A stretch of 64,000 bases of DNA from assembly GCA_946887045.1 (NCBI GenBank), contig CAMPKC010000006.1, positions 46,845-110,844 of the forward strand, written 5' to 3'. Both the position numbers and the translations under genes were made by a program. A model generated the notes under the pieces. It saw nothing but the letters and a program-made list of their open reading frames with translations, searched no databases and was not told the origin of the DNA. This DNA is from an uncultured Sphingobacteriaceae bacterium. Lineage in GTDB: Bacteria > Bacteroidota > Bacteroidia > Sphingobacteriales > Sphingobacteriaceae. Positions 56,314-64,000 of the stretch are shown here, in pieces (position 1 is the first letter of the stretch; each line of letters begins with the position of its first letter).

Positions 56314-56410
56314 CAAAGAAATTTTGGCGCTGGTTGAAATATTTATTGCGGATCTATTAAAAAGTTTACTCATCATTACATTTGGTTTTGTTTTTAGGAC
56401 CATCATAAAA

Positions 56411-56447
56411 GCAGAAAGGGCATTCAAATTAATGAACGCCCTTCTGC
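56411..56447 (-). terminator. Terminator of the second giant gene
   Basis: Arms near 56411-56426 and 56433-56447 pair with one bulge and one G-U pair. On the minus strand TTTT follows. It begins 19 bases after the stop at 56466. Confidence 0.65.
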
Positions 56448-56465
56448 ATAAACCAAACTAAAAGT

Positions 56466-59400
56466 CTATTCTTTAATCAATTTTTGTTTTGAAATCTGAG
56501 TTCCATTGATTATTTGGATCACATATACACCTGGCTGCAGTTTAGAAATATTCACAGCTTGAGATGCTTGTCTTAAGCTTTGTGAAAGAACTTCCACTCC
56601 ACCTAAATTGAACAGGCTTACCCTGGCACCTGCTTCAAGCTTACTAACCTGAATATTCAAAATATCTGATACCGGATTTGGATAAAGCTCAACCTTGTAA
56701 GATGCTGGTTTTTCCAACTCAAAACTTACTGGCACTGATGAAATCGCAGCCGTACAAGAACCAAGTTTGTCGCCATGGTTTAAATGCGTATCCACTGCAG
56801 ACGAAGCAACGCAAATCACACTACCATTATGACATACCTGTACTTTGCTATTGTCATTTCCACAGCGTACATCCAGTACATTGATAACAATAGACGAAGT
56901 GGTTTGACAACTCTTGGCATCCGTTATTGTTACCGTATAGGTTCCTTCTGCATTAACATTTATTGATGGTGTAATTGCACCTGTACTCCATGCATAACTA
57001 TATGGAGCTGTACCGCCAGTTACCAAAGCATTAATGCTAAGCGCAGAAGGCCCGTAGCCTAAATAGATCGTGTTTTTCTCATCCGTATAGGAACTCAACG
57101 CATATACATCTGGAATAGATGAACTCAACGAGGAGTTAACAGTGACACTGGTTTCTGCACTGCCTGTATTTCCATGAACATCGGTAACGGTAAACTTAAC
57201 GGTTGACGTACCCACATTAAATGCACCACTTGCATCAGCACCCGAACCGCTTCTTAGAGTTGCACCGCTTATTGTATAAGTTATAGAGGACACACCACAG
57301 TTATCTGATGCGGTTAATGAGGGTAGTGTGTAAGTACTTCCAGCAAAACAGAACTGTTGGGAAGCCGGGGCGATAACAACAGGTACAAGCTTGTCGGAAA
57401 CAGTAACTTGTGCCGTTGCAGAGCGCGAGTAGCCTTTTGCATCAGTACCTGTAAGCGTTACCGTAACCGGGGTCCCGACTTTGGAGCAATCAAAAGTGGC
57501 TTGGTCTAAGCTTAGGGTTAAAGCTCCTGAATAGCTAATCGAACCACTATCAACCTGTGCAGCAGTAATTGACACAAGCCCGCTTGCATTTAATTCTACC
57601 TCTATATTTTTAGCGAATACAGCAGGAGGAACAAATACATTTAATTCCTGGCTAACAGGGGTTGCAGCGTTATAACTTTCATTGCCATCCTGCGAAGCAG
57701 TGATCAGGGTTGTTCCGCCGCCAATCAAATGAACCTTACCATTAACTATGGTGGCAACATTGTGATTTGAACTGGTGTAAATTACCGGTAGCCCCGATGA
57801 AGCGACAGCCGCAGGATCGAAATCTGCATCTCCTGTAGTTTTCTCTGCGATTGAGGCAAAGTTGATGGACTGCGCCTTTTTAACCACTATTAAAACCTGT
57901 GACACCGAAGTTGCAGCATTGTATTCCGCACTTCCGGCTTGTGAAGCGGTAATATTTGTCGTACCCGCAGCAAGGATGTGTACTTTTCCATCTACTATGC
58001 TCGCAACTGTAGTGTCTGAACTGGTATAAGTTACCGGTAGCCCCGAACTTGCTGTAGCAGGAGAAAAGTCGGCATCGCCCATTGCTTTTTGTAAGGCCGA
58101 TGCCAAAGCAATTGACTGGCTCAATTTCATATTTTCGGCAATCTCCGAAGCGCTTAAAGCTCTATTGTGGATTTTAAATTCATCAATTGAACCTTTAAAC
58201 ATCGCATCTGCCGAGAATTGAGACTTACCCAGGTAGTTCCTGTCGGTAATACCCATAAAAGAAGGCTTGATTGAAACCCCGGTGTTTGTGCCAACTAAAG
58301 CCCCATTAATGTACATACGGCAGGTGTTGCCTGATTGGGTAATAGCAAAATGAGTCCAGGTGTTAAGCGGTAAAGTATACGTAGCATTTACCACCTGCTC
58401 TGAGCCACCATTTCTGATAGCGTAACGCATTACGTTAGTACCCGCCTGGATTGTTAAAAACATGTATTTGGTAGGCTTATTATCGGGAGTGCTGACACCA
58501 AAGTCAAACACACGCATCCAGGTTGCTTTAACATCCATTCTTAGCCAGGTTGAGATGGTAAAATCGGATAAACTACTCACAATTCCCGTTGGCAGACTTG
58601 CATAAGCATTAGATGTGCCATCCAACTTAAGTGAGGTTCCGTATTTTCCGGCATCCCGGCTTGCAGTGGCTGCTAATGTGCCATGAGCAGCTCCCCAACT
58701 GTCGATGCCGCGTGTTCCGCTTGCTTCGTCAAATTTAAAATAACCTAGTTGTCCGACATTTGGTCTTGCTAGCACCTCTGCGCTGGAAGATTTTTCTCCT
58801 GCGCTATCCACCGAAGCAACTACATAGTAATAAGTGTTCCCATTACTAACATTAGTATCGGTGAATTTGGTAGTACTCACATTTCCAATGGTAGTATAAG
58901 GTCCACCTGAGCTTGTTGAACGCTTTACGTTATAAGTAAGGTGCTGAATTGGATCCCACTCCACAATGTTTTTGCCATCGCCCGCGGCAACCAGAACATT
59001 GCTTACTACAATATTCTGTACAGTTAGCGAGATCGTTTGCGTACCTGTAACACTGCCATTGCTAGCGGTTAAAACTACAGGAAAAACACCAAACTCAGTA
59101 GGCGTACCAGATATTACCCCCGTGGAGGCATTTAGGCTTAAGCCGGCAGGTAAACCTGTTGCCGTAAAATTGCTTAGCGGCTTACTGCTAATGGTGTAAG
59201 AAAATGGTTTGTCAATTAAAGTCGTTAGTTGAGTATCATTGGTGATAACAACCGATAAAACTTTTGATTGTGATGGTGCTGGCCAGTAAACATTATTTCC
59301 ACCCTGCGACGCTGTAATAGTCGACGTTCCGGTAGAAAGAACATGAACTTTACCATCAACAATTTTTGCAACCGTAGTATCCGAACTGGTATAAGTTACC

Positions 59401-62400
59401 GGAAGACCTGAAGAAGCCGTTGCTGCGAGATCAAAATCTTCATCACCCATTTGTTTTGTGGCGATGGCATTCATCGTGATCGTTTGACTGGTATAACTCG
59501 AAGCAATCTCCGATGCACTTAAAGCCCTGCTGTAAATCTTAAATTCATCAATTGAACCTCTAAACATGGGGTCGGCCCATTGAGATTTACCCAGGTAATT
59601 CTGAGTGGTACTGTCGATTGCAGATGGCTTGATGGTAACGCCCGTATTGGTAGCCACCAAAGCCCCGTTAATGTACATACTGCAGGTATTACCCGACTGG
59701 CTAATGGCGAAATGGGTCCACGCGTTAAGCGGAACAGCGTAACCATACGTTATACCTTGCTCAGAACCTCCGTTCTTAATGGCAAAGCGTACCTCGCCTG
59801 CTTTTCCTGTCTGTACGGATAAAAACATGTATTTTGATGTTCCAGTTCCGAAGTCAAAAACACGCATCCAATAGTTTAAAGCATCCATTTTCACCCATGA
59901 GGATATGGTAAAGTCGTTTAAAGACTTAACTATACCGGTTGGAAGAGTAGCATAAGAAGTAGCGCTTCCGTCCAGTTTAAGTGCCTGTCCGTTTCTACCC
60001 TCAGCACGGCTTGCCGTCGCTTTTAATGTTCCATGGTTTGCACCCCAACTGTCGATGCCGCGTGTTCCGTTTGCTTCGTCAAATTTCAGGTAAGAAAGCT
60101 GGCCGATATTTGGTGTTGCAACCACCTGGGCGCTGTTAGGGTTTTCACCTATGCTATCCACAGAGGCTACCACATAGTAATAGGTGGTTCCATTGCTAAT
60201 ATTTACATCAGTGAACTTTGTACCCGAAACACTTCCGATGATCGTATACGGACCACCAGCTGTAGTTGCACGTTTAACATTATAGCTAAAGTTTAACATC
60301 GGGTCCCATTCGATGATATTTTTAGCATCGCCTGAAGCAACGAGAACATTTTCGACTGTAGTGTTTAGAATTTTTAATGAAAGGATTGCTGTATCTGCCT
60401 CTGCTTCGTTTGAAGCGATTAAGGTAACAGGGAAAAGACCCAATTCAGTTGGAATTCCGGATATTATACCCGTAGAGTTATTTACGCTCAATCCAGCCGG
60501 AAGGCCGGTAGCTGCAAAACTGGTTGGCGATTTAATACCTGTAATCGTATAAGAGTAATTCCTGCCAAACAGCGCGGTATCGATCAACGAACTGCTTATT
60601 GTTAAAGGAACGGTTCTGTCATCAAGCAAAGTTACATCGTTGCCGGTACCTCCCCTGTACGTGATACGAAAATTATATCCTCCTGCCGAAATAAGAGACA
60701 TTTCAGGCAGGTCTTTAAAAATACCGTCGATAGCTGAAGTTCCGGTATTGTTAACAATGGTATATGAAGTTCCAATTGGAAGTTCTCCAGTGATCGGAAC
60801 TAACTCAAGCTTCGGACTGTTTAAAGTCACACTTGTTGCCGTAACGTTATCGCCTACTGCCGTACCCAGGTTAAGTTCTGCGGTGTAAGTTGCGTCGGCC
60901 TTTAAAGTAAGGGTGCCAACACTTAAAGTACCAATCTTTAAAAATCCGGGTTCCAATATTGCGCCTGCTCCATTTCCGGTTCCAATAGTAGCTGATGACT
61001 GTGTTAGTCCCCATCCTCCCAGCGCACCTTCTTCTATGATTATCGGACTGTTAAAAACACCATTACTTCCATTATTATTTACTAATAATTTCCCTTTTTT
61101 TACAGTAGTAGTTCCGCTGTAAGGCTGGTTCCCCCACATTTCTAAAACCCCGGTACCGATCTTTTCAACCCTCACCCCACTGCCATTAGGATCGATAGTC
61201 CCTCCATAACTGGAATAAGTATTAAGGGCACCAATACTGATAACCGGCGCACCTCCCGCGTCTGCACGAATATAACCACGTCCGTTAAGGGCACCAAAGT
61301 GCAATGTTCCGTTTGCAAAACCTATACCCTGGCAATCAATCCCGTTTGCATCTAATAACCAGGTGGCCTTTGCACTTCCCGCATTAGGAGTTGAAAAACG
61401 CACTCTTTGTTTCCCGCTTCTCAGTTTTGAGATAAAGGTACCTGCAAATTCGCTATTGTCGCCCTGTAGATTAATACCTGCATAATCATTCCCGTCATGC
61501 TCGAGAGTTCCGGTACCTAACAATCTTCCGCGGAGTGTTATCGAATGAACATCTTCATACATATAACTTCTGCTTCCAGGAAGTACTTCTATGTCGTTAT
61601 ACAAATCGAGGTTACCACCAGCCGTGGCATGCAGGGCACCTCCGTTCATATAGATCTTGCCTGTGCCTAATGGCCCGGCTGTAGGATTGCCTGCAGTTCC
61701 GGTACCGATGCCAGCCGCCGAAATAGTACCACGTACAAGAGTTGTGTTTCCTGAATAGGTATTATTCCCTTTAATATATAAGTACCCTGAACCTGACTTC
61801 ATTAAAGAACCAGTACCGCTTATTGCCCCTTCAAAAACTGTGTTAGCCGTTGAATTCACATTCAACTGGTCGGTTAGCAGCAATGGAGTGCTGAAAGTCT
61901 GGGTTCTTGATGAGTTATTAACAAGATCATACTTTAAATTCAAAGCATTACCCGCTATAGTATAGGCATTAGCGCCGCTTTCGAACTGAATTCTCGATGC
62001 GATCAAACCATTGATATCATTTGTCAGGAGCGAATCTGTAGTTGCATTGAACGTTAATATCGCAGGGTTTACCGGAACAGTATTTTCCGTCCAGTTGCCC
62101 GCCAGGTTCAATGAATCTGTAAGGGGTGTTGCACTCCACACAGATGAGTTTGCACCCGGTATGCCAAAAGCTTCTAATGAATTGCCGCTTTCTTGTGTAG
62201 TCCCAACAGAAGAAACCACATAATAGTATGCATTACCACTGATGACATCAATGTCTGTATAGCTGTTAGTATCAACAGTTGCGATCGTTGTATACGGGCC
62301 GCCGCTTAAATAACCACGCTTCACTTTATATGAAGTAGCTCCGGAAGCAGTCTCCCATGTAAGGTTGATTCTGTCGTTTTGATTAGTAGCTACAGGCCGT

Positions 62401-64000
62401 CCGGGAATTGCCGGTGGAACAGACGCGAATACCTCGTTTGAAACGCCGCTTTCTCTATCTCCAGCAAGTGCCGTAATTACATAATAGTTATTAACTTCCG
62501 GTACCGGAGCTATATCCGTAAAAGTGGTGCCTGTAATCCCTGTCTGGATAGTCGTATAGTCACTTCCCGCTGTTTGCGAACGTTTTACAGAATAACTGGT
62601 AGCGTTCGCTGAAGCCGTCCAGGTAAGTTTAATTTGTGTTGTATTAACAATTGCTGCTACAGCCGAATCCGGCGCTGCAGGTGCCTCGTTATTGATCACT
62701 TTTAGAATGAGGGTTGCACTACCGCTGCCGCTGGCATTAGTAGCGGCTATGGTAACTTCGCTTTGTCCTAATTCGGTTGGAGTACCGGAAATAACTCCTG
62801 TAGATGTATTAATACTTAATCCTGCAGGCAAGCCGCTGGCACTATAGGTAGATGGATTGGCACTTGCAATGATGTTGTAACTGAAAGGCTCGCCAATAGT
62901 AGCTGTAGCTGTTGTAGCACTGCTGATCTCGGGAGATCCGGCAGGTGCGGTTTGGCTGTAGGCGACGTTACTGAACGTGGCAGTATTCAGCGCCGAAGTG
63001 TTATTTGAGATGGTATAAAATCCCGCATATAAATCTGTCGGGAAACCTGTTTCAGAATAGGCGCAACCAGTATTAGTCCAATGAACACCATCCTGCGAAT
63101 GATATGTAAAAATGCGCGTGCCTACACGTTCGATTTTCAACCACCAGGGTGCTTTGGGTTGCCAGTGCCTTGCGGCACCGCCGTTCGCCCCGAGATAAAC
63201 ATCCCAAAAACGGGAACCAGGTGCCAGCGATTCGCGTAACATAACGCCGCAACCTCCGCTAAGAGGGGACACACTGTTCACCTTTACGACCAAACCTGCA
63301 TCGCCGCTGACTTTTTTAAAATTGAAGCTGAAGGCATTGCTCGTTGAAGTTCCGGCAGCCTTAAGTGTCCAGATACCGTTATTGAACGAAGCGCTGCCTG
63401 CGAGTCCGGTATTACCGATATCTATATTGGTGAGGTTGCTCACCGGCTGCACATGATCGGCAGGATAATATTTCTGTGGCAAAACGGTGGCCGTGGACGT
63501 GTCAGAGGATTTCAAAAACAAGAAATCACCGCCAGCGCCACCCAAAGCAGCCCGCATCCTGTCGGTATGAGGGGTAGGTATTCCCTTACGCAAAGCATAA
63601 GCGCTGTAAATAATATTGGTCATATCGCCCGCCCTTGCTCCAGGGGCAATCCCCCAATTGGTCCAATAACTCGCATAACCGCCAAAGGGTATATAGGTCA
63701 TGGTATCTCCGTCAAAAGCATATTGATGATACAGTTCGCCGATAGCCAAAACACGGTTATCTAACTCGGAAAACATATCTACCTTCTGCTTCCATGCAAC
63801 TTCAGCGCCCCAGGCCAGGGCAGCTGCCTGCACACGCCAGTGGTCGTCGCGGCCAGTATCTCCTACTTCGCCATTTGGCAACGAGTTGCGCATCCCTCCG
63901 CCGGCATCCATCCGGTAAACTTCTATCGCCTGGTTAAACCTGGTTACATCGTTACAAAAAATCGCTGCGCCCAGGGCTATTTTCAGCTGAATAGCACCCT
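56466..64000 (-). CDS. Second giant T9SS-secreted protein with alginate-lyase-type domain (5' end off window)
   Basis: At least 2510 residues; the frame is open from the right window edge (reading GAIQLKIALGAAIFCND there) to the stop at 56466, so the true start and signal peptide lie outside. Same modules as its neighbour: lyase domain with GRDDHWRVQ, beta-sandwich, putative-Ig, two FN3, autotransporter-associated repeats, putative-Ig, FN3, LamG (near 60100-59510), Big-like, putative-Ig, FN3, LamG (58745-58150), two Big-like, then extra cadherin/HYR-like (57600-57150) and SprB/PKD-like (57110-56880) modules, and a T9SS tail (YPNPVSDILN, ending KQKLIKE). It is longer than the first gene because of these additions. 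Separately terminated, so not strictly cotranscribed. Confidence 0.88.
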   Translation of the reverse strand, partial: GAIQLKIALGAAIFCNDVTRFNQAIEVYRMDAGGGMRNSLPNGEVGDTGRDDHWRVQAAALAWGAEVAWKQKVDMFSELDNRVLAIGELYHQYAFDGDTMTYIPFGGYASYWTNWGIAPGARAGDMTNIIYSAYALRKGIPTPHTDRMRAALGGAGGDFLFLKSSDTSTATVLPQKYYPADHVQPVSNLTNIDIGNTGLAGSASFNNGIWTLKAAGTSTSNAFSFNFKKVSGDAGLVVKVNSVSPLSGGCGVMLRESLAPGSRFWDVYLGANGGAARHWQPKAPWWLKIERVGTRIFTYHSQDGVHWTNTGCAYSETGFPTDLYAGFYTISNNTSALNTATFSNVAYSQTAPAGSPEISSATTATATIGEPFSYNIIASANPSTYSASGLPAGLSINTSTGVISGTPTELGQSEVTIAATNASGSGSATLILKVINNEAPAAPDSAVAAIVNTTQIKLTWTASANATSYSVKRSQTAGSDYTTIQTGITGTTFTDIAPVPEVNNYYVITALAGDRESGVSNEVFASVPPAIPGRPVATNQNDRINLTWETASGATSYKVKRGYLSGGPYTTIATVDTNSYTDIDVISGNAYYYVVSSVGTTQESGNSLEAFGIPGANSSVWSATPLTDSLNLAGNWTENTVPVNPAILTFNATTDSLLTNDINGLIASRIQFESGANAYTIAGNALNLKYDLVNNSSRTQTFSTPLLLTDQLNVNSTANTVFEGAISGTGSLMKSGSGYLYIKGNNTYSGNTTLVRGTISAAGIGTGTAGNPTAGPLGTGKIYMNGGALHATAGGNLDLYNDIEVLPGSRSYMYEDVHSITLRGRLLGTGTLEHDGNDYAGINLQGDNSEFAGTFISKLRSGKQRVRFSTPNAGSAKATWLLDANGIDCQGIGFANGTLHFGALNGRGYIRADAGGAPVISIGALNTYSSYGGTIDPNGSGVRVEKIGTGVLEMWGNQPYSGTTTVKKGKLLVNNNGSNGVFNSPIIIEEGALGGWGLTQSSATIGTGNGAGAILEPGFLKIGTLSVGTLTLKADATYTAELNLGTAVGDNVTATSVTLNSPKLELVPITGELPIGTSYTIVNNTGTSAIDGIFKDLPEMSLISAGGYNFRITYRGGTGNDVTLLDDRTVPLTISSSLIDTALFGRNYSYTITGIKSPTSFAATGLPAGLSVNNSTGIISGIPTELGLFPVTLIASNEAEADTAILSLKILNTTVENVLVASGDAKNIIEWDPMLNFSYNVKRATTAGGPYTIIGSVSGTKFTDVNISNGTTYYYVVASVDSIGENPNSAQVVATPNIGQLSYLKFDEANGTRGIDSWGANHGTLKATASRAEGRNGQALKLDGSATSYATLPTGIVKSLNDFTISSWVKMDALNYWMRVFDFGTGTSKYMFLSVQTGKAGEVRFAIKNGGSEQGITYGYAVPLNAWTHFAISQSGNTCSMYINGALVATNTGVTIKPSAIDSTTQNYLGKSQWADPMFRGSIDEFKIYSRALSASEIASSYTSQTITMNAIATKQMGDEDFDLAATASSGLPVTYTSSDTTVAKIVDGKVHVLSTGTSTITASQGGNNVYWPAPSQSKVLSVVITNDTQLTTLIDKPFSYTISSKPLSNFTATGLPAGLSLNASTGVISGTPTEFGVFPVVLTASNGSVTGTQTISLTVQNIVVSNVLVAAGDGKNIVEWDPIQHLTYNVKRSTSSGGPYTTIGNVSTTKFTDTNVSNGNTYYYVVASVDSAGEKSSSAEVLARPNVGQLGYFKFDEASGTRGIDSWGAAHGTLAATASRDAGKYGTSLKLDGTSNAYASLPTGIVSSLSDFTISTWLRMDVKATWMRVFDFGVSTPDNKPTKYMFLTIQAGTNVMRYAIRNGGSEQVVNATYTLPLNTWTHFAITQSGNTCRMYINGALVGTNTGVSIKPSFMGITDRNYLGKSQFSADAMFKGSIDEFKIHNRALSASEIAENMKLSQSIALASALQKAMGDADFSPATASSGLPVTYTSSDTTVASIVDGKVHILAAGTTNITASQAGSAEYNAATSVSQVLIVVKKAQSINFASIAEKTTGDADFDPAAVASSGLPVIYTSSNHNVATIVNGKVHLIGGGTTLITASQDGNESYNAATPVSQELNVFVPPAVFAKNIEVELNASGLVSITAAQVDSGSISYSGALTLSLDQATFDCSKVGTPVTVTLTGTDAKGYSRSATAQVTVSDKLVPVVIAPASQQFCFAGSTYTLPSLTASDNCGVSSITYTISGATLRSGSGADASGAFNVGTSTVKFTVTDVHGNTGSAETSVTVNSSLSSSIPDVYALSSYTDEKNTIYLGYGPSALSINALVTGGTAPYSYAWSTGAITPSINVNAEGTYTVTITDAKSCQTTSSIVINVLDVRCGNDNSKVQVCHNGSVICVASSAVDTHLNHGDKLGSCTAAISSVPVSFELEKPASYKVELYPNPVSDILNIQVSKLEAGARVSLFNLGGVEVLSQSLRQASQAVNISKLQPGVYVIQIINGTQISKQKLIKE

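Noticed and set aside
49656..64000. CRISPR array or tandem repeat array in the giant genes
   Set aside because: The repeats are large coding modules with diverged sequence, not short regularly spaced repeats.

Overview
The window looks like chromosomal DNA from a member of the Bacteroidota, most likely family Sphingobacteriaceae (Pedobacter or Mucilaginibacter-like). Reasons seen in the sequence: TAnnTTTG-type promoter elements upstream of many genes, TonB-dependent receptors with carboxypeptidase-regulatory N-termini, DUF4369 plus TlpA thioredoxin fusions, type IX secretion (T9SS) C-terminal sorting domains, an MG2/plug protein, and the order miaB, sigma-54 activator, lptE, TPR protein, secG beside groES-groEL. 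No genus can be proven from the sequence alone.

Layout. 1-9.9 kb: housekeeping genes (5' part of dnaG, an M20 amidohydrolase, secA, divergent purD) and small envelope proteins. 10-16.1 kb: an arginase-fold protein that has lost its metal ligands, an NAD-dependent epimerase, a SerB-type phosphatase carrying a SerA-like ACT tail, a CLC antiporter with fluoride-type motifs, and ilvE. 16.2-20 kb (minus strand): a sugar-oxidation and pectin group (PQQ sugar dehydrogenase, cytochrome c, aldo/keto reductase, pectinesterase). 20.5-26.1 kb (minus strand): a six-gene operon that fits the non-phosphorylating L-fucose pathway (FucP permease, two SDRs, fuconolactonase, FAH-type hydrolase, zinc alcohol dehydrogenase) but has no L-fuconate dehydratase. 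26.2-38.3 kb: a TonB receptor, clpS, enoyl-CoA hydratase, MG2/plug protein, dcd, phosphopantetheinyl transferase, lipB, an M48 peptidase/YjgN pair, MscS and a GxxExxY protein.

38.4-48.2 kb: groEL-groES, then the miaB to secG operon (with a four-helix-bundle S23 gene inserted) and a divergent AsmA-like protein. 48.2-49.65 kb: no intact protein gene, but tRNA-Pro(GGG), the decayed start of a tyrosine integrase just downstream of it, and a perfect 21-bp-arm palindrome, which together look like the scar of an integrated element.

49.65-64 kb: two tandem paralogous giant secreted proteins (2175 aa, and at least 2510 aa cut by the window edge). Each has an alginate-lyase-type catalytic domain, a long run of autotransporter-associated beta-strand repeats, LamG, FN3 and Ig-like modules, and a T9SS sorting tail. 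They are the most unusual part of the window. With the pectinesterase, PQQ dehydrogenase and fucose operon they suggest a life on plant or algal polysaccharides.
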